A stretch of DNA of 21,257 bases. Source: Gammaproteobacteria bacterium. GTDB taxonomy: Bacteria > Pseudomonadota > Gammaproteobacteria > DRJJ01. Shown in pieces: positions 15,543 to 21,257 of the stretch (within the stretch, counting starts at the first letter, position 1; the number at the start of each line of letters is the position of its first letter). Both the position numbers and the translations under genes were made by a program. A model generated the notes under the pieces. It searched no databases. It was not told where the DNA came from and saw only the letters and a list, made by a program, of their open reading frames with translations. The stretch lies in the NCBI GenBank assembly GCA_011052255.1, contig DRJJ01000190.1, forward strand, positions 1-21,257, read 5' to 3'.

Positions 15543-18008
15543 ATGCATATAAGTTCTTGGTTTAAATGGGTTTTTATCCTTTCTGTTGCTTCAATAGCTG
15601 CACTGGCACTGTTACTCGCTGCTGCCTATCTGTATCTGTCGCCTGAGTTGCCAGATACCGAATTACTAAAAGATGTCAAGCTCCAGGTACCGCTGCGTGT
15701 GTACGCGCGTGATGGGAGTTTGCTGGCAGAATTTGGTGAAAAACGGCGCAGCCCAATTCCTGTTGAGGCAGCCCCGAAGCGACTGGTACAGGCCTTTCTG
15801 GCTGCGGAGGATGACCGCTTCTATGAGCATCCCGGCGTTGACTATCAGGGCCTGATACGTGCCGTATTGCATCTGATACGTACTGGTGAAAAAGGTCAGG
15901 GCGGTAGCACCATTACCATGCAGGTGGCTCGAAATTTCTTCCTGAGTAATGAAAAAACCTACTTGCGCAAACTGAATGAGATCTTCCTGTCTCTGAAAAT
16001 CGAAAATAAGCTCAGTAAGGCTGAAATACTCGGGCTCTACCTGAACAAGATTTACCTGGGTAATCGAGCCTATGGCATCCAGGCCGCAGCACGGGTGTAT
16101 TACGGCAAGAATGTGCACGAGTTGAATCTGGCGCAAATGGCCATGGTGGCAGGCCTGCCGAAGGCCCCTTCACGTTACAACCCGATCGCCAATCCGCGAC
16201 GGGCACTCATACGGCGTGATTATGTGTTACGCCGGATGCTGGAGCTGGACTATATTACCGAGCAGGACTACCAGGAGGCACTGCAGACACCGATCAGCGC
16301 CGATCTTCATGCTGTGTCGACTGCTTTCAAGGCCCCGTATGTAGCAGAGATGGTACGCGCGGCAATGGTGAAAAAATATGGCAACCAGGCTTATACGCGA
16401 GGCTATCGCGTTTATACAACACTAAGTCCACAGAACCAGCAGGCGGCTAACAAGGCCTTGCGCAAGGCCTTGCTGGATTATGATTATCGTCATGGCTACC
16501 GCGGGGCAGAGCAACATCTGCAAATGGAGGCAGTCGGTGTCGGTGAGCTGACGACCATGCTCGATAGTCAGTTACGAGGTGTGCCGGTGATTGGTGGCAT
16601 GCGGGTGGGCGTGGTTACGGAAGTCATGGAAAAAGGCATCATGGTTTACCTGGGGAAGGATCATGTGGTCAAGGTCGAATGGGATGGGCTGAAGTGGGCT
16701 AAACCCTATATCAATGATAATCGACAGGGCCCGGAGCCTGAAACCGCTGCACAGATCGTCAAGAAAGGGGACATGATCCGCCTTAAAAAGCAAGCCGATG
16801 GTTGGCATTTATCCCAGGTGCCTACGGTATCCGGCGCACTGGTGTCACTTGACCCACAAGACGGGGCGATTGTGGCGCTGGTTGGTGGCTTTGATTTTCT
16901 ACTAAGCAAGTTTAATCGTGCCACACAGGCAGAACGCCAGCCCGGTTCCAATTTCAAACCCTTTATCTATTCAGCGGCGCTGGAAAAAGGCTACACCGCC
17001 GCCACATTGATTAATGATGCCCCGGTGGTATTCGAAGATTCTGCGCTGGAAGGTACATGGCGGCCGGAAAATTACAGTGGCAAGTTTTACGGCCCAACGC
17101 GTCTGCGCGTGGCATTAATGAAATCACGCAACCTGATATCCATTCGCCTGTTGCGTGCCATTGGCATCGGTTATGCGGTGAACTATGTCAGCCGATTTGG
17201 CTTTGACAAGGCCAGCTTGCCACGCGACCTGTCCCTGGCGCTTGGCAGTACCAGCACCAATCTGACACCGCTCAAACTGGCAACCGGTTACGCCGTATTC
17301 GCCAATGGCGGCTTCCTGGTGACGCCTTATGTGATAGATCGCATCGAGACGGAAGATGGAGAGCTGATTGAGCAGGCGCAACCGGCAGTGGCATGCCGTG
17401 CCTGTGAGTTGCAGCAAAACCAGGTCAGCCCGGCACCGTCGGAACCCGATCAGGCTGCCGCGCCGAAGCCGGTGACGGCCGAGGCAGAGCAGTTACCTGA
17501 AAACCGGGCCAAACGGGTTATTACCGCACAAAATCAATATATTATGTACAGTATTTTGCAGGACGTGATACGTCATGGTACCGGCCGCAAGGCGCTGACT
17601 CTCGGCCGCCGTGATCTGGCCGGTAAGACCGGTACCACCAATGATCAGCGCGATGCCTGGTTCTCCGGTTTTAACGGGGCGCTGGTGACCACCGTCTGGG
17701 TTGGTTTTGATAAAGGGCGTCCACTGGGAGCAAGTGAAACAGGTGGCCGCGCGGCATTGCCTATGTGGATTACCTATATGCGCGATGCACTCAAGGGGGT
17801 TCCGGATCAGGAACTGGCCCAGCCGGCAGGCCTGGTTACCGTGCGTATCGATCGCAAGACCGGCAAACGTGCCAGCAAAAATAACAGCAATACGATATTC
17901 GAGATCTTCCGGCCGGAAAATGTCCCGCAAGAAGAAGATGGCACGGAACCGCTGGACGATCCCGGTGGCGGCACGAATACAGAAACCCGTCCCGAAGAGA
18001 TTTTCTAG
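15543..18008 (+). CDS. ponA: Penicillin-binding protein 1A (class A, bifunctional)
   Basis: This bifunctional murein synthase polymerises lipid II into glycan strands and cross-links the peptides. From ATG 15543 it has 821 residues: a membrane helix (about 10-31); a GT51 glycosyltransferase domain (about 50-225) with the catalytic Glu89 in AAEDDRFYEHPG and GGSTITMQVARN (120-131); an OB-like insert (about 320-430); and the transpeptidase with Ser469-x-x-Lys472 (PGSNFKPF), SRN (528-530) and KTGTTND (695-701). A Pro/Ala-rich insert with a CxxC pair (about 618-658) sits between the last two motifs, as in E. coli PBP1A. An in-frame ATG at 15513 would add ten residues. I prefer 15543 because AGGA lies ten bases upstream and the helix then starts earlier. 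It diverges from pilM. The symbol mrcA is equivalent. Confidence 0.96.
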   Translation: MHISSWFKWVFILSVASIAALALLLAAAYLYLSPELPDTELLKDVKLQVPLRVYARDGSLLAEFGEKRRSPIPVEAAPKRLVQAFLAAEDDRFYEHPGVDYQGLIRAVLHLIRTGEKGQGGSTITMQVARNFFLSNEKTYLRKLNEIFLSLKIENKLSKAEILGLYLNKIYLGNRAYGIQAAARVYYGKNVHELNLAQMAMVAGLPKAPSRYNPIANPRRALIRRDYVLRRMLELDYITEQDYQEALQTPISADLHAVSTAFKAPYVAEMVRAAMVKKYGNQAYTRGYRVYTTLSPQNQQAANKALRKALLDYDYRHGYRGAEQHLQMEAVGVGELTTMLDSQLRGVPVIGGMRVGVVTEVMEKGIMVYLGKDHVVKVEWDGLKWAKPYINDNRQGPEPETAAQIVKKGDMIRLKKQADGWHLSQVPTVSGALVSLDPQDGAIVALVGGFDFLLSKFNRATQAERQPGSNFKPFIYSAALEKGYTAATLINDAPVVFEDSALEGTWRPENYSGKFYGPTRLRVALMKSRNLISIRLLRAIGIGYAVNYVSRFGFDKASLPRDLSLALGSTSTNLTPLKLATGYAVFANGGFLVTPYVIDRIETEDGELIEQAQPAVACRACELQQNQVSPAPSEPDQAAAPKPVTAEAEQLPENRAKRVITAQNQYIMYSILQDVIRHGTGRKALTLGRRDLAGKTGTTNDQRDAWFSGFNGALVTTVWVGFDKGRPLGASETGGRAALPMWITYMRDALKGVPDQELAQPAGLVTVRIDRKTGKRASKNNSNTIFEIFRPENVPQEEDGTEPLDDPGGGTNTETRPEEIF

Positions 18009-18015
18009 TAGTCCT

Positions 18016-18639
18016 GTGGCCATACTTGAGCGTGACAAGCGCCTGCGTACCCTGCTGGCACAGGAGGCTGCCAGGATCATGGCCGATGACAATGTCGCCG
18101 ATTTCCAGATGGCCAAGCGTAAGGCGGCCCAGCGTCTCGGTGTTTCAACTACACGCAACCTGCCGGCCAATCAGGAGATCGAACAGGCCCTGCAGGAATA
18201 TCAACGTCTGTTTCAGGCAGGTAGCCAGCCTGATATTCTACGCCAGCATCGCGAGACAGCACTGGATGTGATGCGTTTGTTTTCGCAGTTCGAACCGCGT
18301 CTGGTGGGGCCGGTGCTGGCTGGAACGGCCGGACAGCATAGCGAGATTGAATTACACCTTTATACTGATACGGCGGAAAGCATCCAGCTGTTTTTAATGC
18401 ATCAACACATACCGTACGAAAGCTGTGAGCGACGTGTTCAGTTCAAACGGGGCGAGTATCAAATGCAGCCTGCTTTTCGCTTTGTAGCGGGAGATGAACA
18501 GGTGTTGCTGATGGTTTTTTCGACCGATAGCACACGTCAGCCGCCCTTGAGTCAGGTAGATGGCAGGCCCGTGCAGCGTGCGGACATGGTGGCACTGGAG
18601 ACGTTGCTTGGTCAGGCAGCACCAGACGAATTTTTATAA
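18016..18639 (+). CDS. Uncharacterised protein, possibly nucleotidyltransferase-like
   Basis: The 207-residue product starts at GTG 18016, seven bases after the ponA stop, so it is probably co-transcribed with ponA. Its Shine-Dalgarno is weak. It is soluble, with no signal or membrane segment. The N-terminal half is helical and charged (EAARIMADDNVADFQMAKRK near 17-36, then a QEYQRLFQAG segment). The centre, RLVGPVLAGTAGQHSEIELH (95-114), recalls the nucleotidyltransferase pattern of a Gly-rich turn followed by S-D-x-D, here SEIEL, so the catalytic acids may be Glu or the fold may be inactive. From memory, similar proteins are widespread in proteobacteria without known function. Its stop overlaps the mdh stop region by six bases, tail to tail. 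Being a real gene is likely; the fold assignment is an inference. Confidence 0.7.
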   Translation: MAILERDKRLRTLLAQEAARIMADDNVADFQMAKRKAAQRLGVSTTRNLPANQEIEQALQEYQRLFQAGSQPDILRQHRETALDVMRLFSQFEPRLVGPVLAGTAGQHSEIELHLYTDTAESIQLFLMHQHIPYESCERRVQFKRGEYQMQPAFRFVAGDEQVLLMVFSTDSTRQPPLSQVDGRPVQRADMVALETLLGQAAPDEFL

Positions 18640-19560
18640 ATTCAGGCTGTCGATATCAGCCCTGACCTGTTCGGCAGATGCGGCAAAGTGCTTTGCTTCG
18701 GCCTCGCTCAGGTTTAGTTGCAGGACTTTTTCCACACCGGCATCACCAATCACTACTGGTACCCCCATCGCAATATCGGTCTGCCCGTATTCGCCATCGA
18801 GTAGCGATACGCAGGGCAATATCTGACGACGGTCATGCACAATCGCGCTGACCATTTCGGTGATGGCGGCAGCCGGCGCATCGTAGGCGCTGCTGGTCTG
18901 TTTCAGGGCCAGTATTTCGGCGCCCCCCTGGCGGGTACGGTCTACGATAGCATCAATGGCCTGCTGTTCGAGAAAATGATCAACCGGAATGCCTTTTATA
19001 CAGGTATAGCGCGGTAGCGGCACCATCGCATCACCATGGCCGCCCAGCACCATGGCGGTGATGTCCTTGGTGGCATAACCACTTTCCAGTGCAATAAAGG
19101 TGGCCATGCGCGCGGCATCCAGCACCCCGGACAGGCCGAGTACACGGTTTTTAGGCCAGCCGCATCGACGCCAGGCACAGTAGGTCAGCACATCTACCGG
19201 ATTGGTGACCATGATCAGCATGGCTTCACCGGCCAGATCCTGCATGCAGTCAACAATGCCGTTAATAACACCAAGATTGGTACCGAGTACATCCGATCGT
19301 GACATGCCCGGTTTGCGTGGTACACCGGCGGTAATGATCACCAGGTCGGAGTCCACCATGAGCTGCATGTCTGTTGATCCACTCACGCTGGTATCAAAAT
19401 GGAACAGTGCGGCCGACTCCTGGATATCCAGTGCGGCACCGGCGGCGGCGCCTTCACGGATATCAATCAACACAATTTCCCGCGCCAGTTCCTTGATGGC
19501 CAATAGCTGGGCCGTGGCCTCACCGACCCGGCCGGCACCTATGATAGTAATTTTGTTCAT
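18634..19560 (-). CDS. mdh: NAD-dependent malate dehydrogenase (LDH-like type)
   Basis: This enzyme interconverts malate and oxaloacetate in the citric acid cycle. The 308-residue product belongs to the lactate/malate dehydrogenase family, nearer the LDH-like malate dehydrogenases than E. coli Mdh. Seen: the Rossmann motif GAGRVG (8-13); Asp33 after the second strand, which favours NAD over NADP; the loop GVPRKPGMSR with Arg82 and Arg88, Arg82 being the residue that selects malate over lactate; Asn120; the Asp148/Arg151 pair in SGVLDAAR; and catalytic His175 in GGHGDAM. GAGGG lies four bases upstream of ATG 19560. It follows the malic enzyme gene after 109 bases containing tandem hairpins. 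Mdh is not part of the Pseudomonas version of this locus. Confidence 0.94.
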   Translation of the reverse strand: MNKITIIGAGRVGEATAQLLAIKELAREIVLIDIREGAAAGAALDIQESAALFHFDTSVSGSTDMQLMVDSDLVIITAGVPRKPGMSRSDVLGTNLGVINGIVDCMQDLAGEAMLIMVTNPVDVLTYCAWRRCGWPKNRVLGLSGVLDAARMATFIALESGYATKDITAMVLGGHGDAMVPLPRYTCIKGIPVDHFLEQQAIDAIVDRTRQGGAEILALKQTSSAYDAPAAAITEMVSAIVHDRRQILPCVSLLDGEYGQTDIAMGVPVVIGDAGVEKVLQLNLSEAEAKHFAASAEQVRADIDSLNL

Positions 19561-19636
19561 AGCACCCTCATGATCAGAATTTTATTGCTTAAAATTGAGT
19601 CTAGCTTTTATTTCATCATGGTGCAGTATGAGGCAA

Positions 19637-19667
19637 CGTCACGTAGTGACGCTCTATTACCAGAGCG
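19637..19667 (-). other. Tandem hairpins between maeB and mdh
   Basis: CGTCAC (19637-19642) pairs with GTGACG (19646-19651), loop GTA. CGCTCT (19650-19655) pairs with AGAGCG (19662-19667), six-base loop. The stems share two bases. They begin three bases past the malic enzyme stop. There is no T tract, so they are not a classical terminator; they could stabilise or process the transcript. Short stems may also be chance. Confidence 0.35.
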
Positions 19668-19669
19668 GG

Positions 19670-20914
19670 TTAGACCGGGTAATGCGACGGGTAGGGTTGG
19701 CGTGCGACACCACTATCGATTGCGGCGCGTGCGATAGCAGGGGGTATGGTGTCAATCAGGCGTGGGTCCAGTGGCTTGGGTATAATGTAGTCCGGCCCGG
19801 TTTCCAGATGATCGAGTCGGTAGGCCTTCAGGACTTCTTGCGGTACTGGCTCGTGGGTTAATGCACTCAGCGCATGTACCGCAGCCATTTGCATTTCTTC
19901 ATTTATGTGGCGTGCCTGAACATCCAGCGCACCACGGAAGATGTACGGGAAACCGAGTACGTTATTCACCTGATTCGGGTAGTCACTACGGCCGGTGGCC
20001 ATGATCAGGTCATTGCGAGCGCGATGGGCCAGTTCCGGGCTGATCTCCGGATCCGGGTTAGACAGTGCGAATACCACCGGCTTGTCAGCCATACTGAGCA
20101 ACATGGCCTCAGACACCAGATTGGGGCCTGATACACCGATAAACACATCAGCACCCTGCATGGCTTGTTCCAGCGTGCGTAGATCGGTATCCAGTGCAAA
20201 TGCAAACTTGTATGGATTAAGGTCATGGCGGCCACTATGGATAACGCCGCTGCGGTCGACCAGCATAATATTGTTTTTATGTGCGCCCAGCGCAACCAGC
20301 AGACGCATGGAGGCGATGCCGGCTGCCCCTGCACCCAGACATACGATGCGTGCATCCTCGAGTTTTTTGTTCTGCAGCTCCAGTGCGTTTAACAGACCCG
20401 CTGCAATAATAATAGCTGTGCCGTGCTGGTCATCATGAAACACCGGGATATCCAGTTGTTCGATCAGCGCCTGTTCAATTTCGAAGCATTGTGGTGCCTT
20501 GATGTCTTCCAGGTTAATACCGCCAAAGGTGGGCGCGATACTGGCCACGGTTTTTATGAAATCGGCCGGGTTGTCGGCGTCTACTTCTATATCGAATACA
20601 TCAATATTGGCAAAACGTTTGAACAGTACCGCCTTGCCTTCCATGACCGGTTTACTGGCCAGTGAGCCGGTATTACCCAGCCCGAGTACCGCAGTGCCAT
20701 CGGTAATCACACCCACCAGGTTGCCCTTGGCGGTGTATTTGTAGGCCAGGTCCGGATTGTCGGCAATAGCGCGCACCGGTTCGGCAACACCGGGAGTGTA
20801 GGCCAGTGACAGGTCACGCTGTGTGTCACAGGGTTTAATGATTTCGATCGCGATTTTGCCTGCTACTGGCTGCGCGTGATAATCCAGAGATTCCTGTTTG
20901 AGATCTTTGATCAT
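19670..20914 (-). CDS. maeB: Malic enzyme, short form without PTA domain
   Basis: Malic enzyme oxidatively decarboxylates malate to pyruvate with reduction of NAD or NADP. From ATG 20914 it has 414 residues. Visible: Tyr39 in LAYTPGVAEP; Lys94 in EGKAVLFKRFA; metal ligands Glu136-Asp137 in NLEDI and Asp161-Asp162 in FHDDQHGTA; and the dinucleotide motif GAGAAG (194-199). E. coli MaeB is about 760 residues because it carries a phosphotransacetylase-like C-terminal domain, which is absent here, as in the 420-residue Pseudomonas enzyme and Bacillus YtsJ. Cofactor choice is uncertain. The ATG lies one base after the nuclease stop, with AAGG seven bases upstream. Upstream in-frame codons back to 20995 lie inside the nuclease gene and were not used. 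Confidence 0.94.
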   Translation of the reverse strand: MIKDLKQESLDYHAQPVAGKIAIEIIKPCDTQRDLSLAYTPGVAEPVRAIADNPDLAYKYTAKGNLVGVITDGTAVLGLGNTGSLASKPVMEGKAVLFKRFANIDVFDIEVDADNPADFIKTVASIAPTFGGINLEDIKAPQCFEIEQALIEQLDIPVFHDDQHGTAIIIAAGLLNALELQNKKLEDARIVCLGAGAAGIASMRLLVALGAHKNNIMLVDRSGVIHSGRHDLNPYKFAFALDTDLRTLEQAMQGADVFIGVSGPNLVSEAMLLSMADKPVVFALSNPDPEISPELAHRARNDLIMATGRSDYPNQVNNVLGFPYIFRGALDVQARHINEEMQMAAVHALSALTHEPVPQEVLKAYRLDHLETGPDYIIPKPLDPRLIDTIPPAIARAAIDSGVARQPYPSHYPV

Positions 20915-20915
20915 G

Positions 20916-21257
20916 TTATTGCCTTTCCATAAATACCGGGTGACGGAGTCGTATGACTGCTTTTTTCTTGTAGGGGTGAGACCAGCCACGCACAATAATG
21001 TGACTTCCGCGGCTGTTCAGTAGATCCTGTTCATTAAAATAGTGCAGGTCCGATCTCGCAATGCGTATCGCTACCGGGCCGTCCAGATTCAGCCAGATCG
21101 ATTTTCTACTCTGCCCCACACGCACTATCTTGCCGGTGATTATACGATAGCCACGACCCTCCGGCGTAACGCTGCTGGCGGCTACAGGTGTGAAGCCGGG
21201 TAGTTGCCAGATTCCGCGTCTGGCTGTACGCGCGCGTTGTTCAGCGGCCTGGTAGCA
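20916..21257 (-). CDS. Thermonuclease-like (SNase) protein, C-terminal part (cut by window edge)
   Basis: The minus-strand frame is open from the window edge (21257) to TAA at 20918-20916, giving 113 residues of the C-terminus. It starts within a stretch typical of the end of a staphylococcal-nuclease domain (YQAAEQRARTARRGIWQLPG, with the family's E-x-x-AR-x-x-RRGxW pattern). A second beta-rich segment follows (GRGYRIITGKIVRVGQS, IWLNLDGPVAIRI, ending RLRHPVFMERQ), which from memory is the tail domain of proteobacterial SNase-like proteins. The nuclease active-site Arg and Asp residues would lie upstream, outside the window, so activity cannot be judged. The stop is one base from the malic enzyme ATG, indicating coupling. 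In Pseudomonas a nuclease gene precedes the malic enzyme gene as well. Confidence 0.8.
   Translation of the reverse strand, partial: CYQAAEQRARTARRGIWQLPGFTPVAASSVTPEGRGYRIITGKIVRVGQSRKSIWLNLDGPVAIRIARSDLHYFNEQDLLNSRGSHIIVRGWSHPYKKKAVIRLRHPVFMERQ

Noticed and set aside
17701..18015. N-terminal extension of the gene ending at 18639 into ponA
   Set aside because: This part is read out of frame within the conserved ponA C-terminus; GTG 18016 gives a sensible short gap.
17493..18170. Minus-strand open frame of 225 codons
   Set aside because: It lies antisense to the ponA 3' end with no recognisable protein features; high G+C in ponA reduces stops on the opposite strand.
1..21257. CRISPR array, tRNA, rRNA, transposase or phage genes
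   Set aside because: No regularly spaced repeats, cloverleaf-like sequence, or transposase/integrase motifs were seen on either strand by reading.

Overview
The window reads as an ordinary, densely packed chromosomal segment of a gammaproteobacterium; by eye G+C is about half. The main argument is gene order. A class A penicillin-binding protein gene (ponA/mrcA) diverges from pilMNOPQ, which is followed by aroK, aroB, an AAA-ATPase/SPOR gene and hemE, with a malic enzyme and a thermonuclease-like gene on the far side of ponA. From memory this is the Pseudomonas-type pil-aro neighbourhood. Here gltBD is absent and dgt, a WGR-type gene, mdh and an uncharacterised 207-residue gene have been added. 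Species cannot be named from the sequence alone.

Layout. Position 1-497 (minus) is the 5' half of hemH, with an extended -10 promoter inside overlapping dyads. Positions 621-728 hold a 108-bp palindromic element with 28-bp inverted arms, just upstream of a small exported DUF2914 gene (749-1243, plus). That gene overlaps tail to tail with a large GGDEF-EAL cyclic-di-GMP gene (1219-3792, minus). Then on the minus strand come hemE, the ATPase/SPOR gene, a small WGR-like gene, dgt, aroB and aroK. A rho-independent terminator separates these from the tightly coupled pilM-N-O-P-Q operon. The 405-bp divergent region 15138-15542 carries the pilM promoter with an adjoining dyad. Rightward lie ponA and the 207-residue gene, which meets mdh tail to tail. 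mdh, malic enzyme and a truncated nuclease gene complete the window on the minus strand.

How the genes fit together. PilM/N/O/P form the inner-membrane alignment complex of the type IV pilus and PilQ is the outer-membrane pore. PonA builds, and the SPOR protein probably binds, peptidoglycan. AroK and AroB feed aromatic biosynthesis. HemE and HemH are steps of haem synthesis. Mdh and the malic enzyme share malate as substrate. The diguanylate cyclase/phosphodiesterase could link c-di-GMP to surface behaviour, but nothing here proves that it acts on these pili.

No convincing phage, transposase, CRISPR, tRNA or rRNA was seen. The least explained items are the 108-bp palindromic element, the degenerate WGR protein inside the aro/SPOR operon, the nucleotidyltransferase-like protein after ponA, and dyads at the hemH and pilM promoters. 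I did not find a clearly novel multi-gene system.
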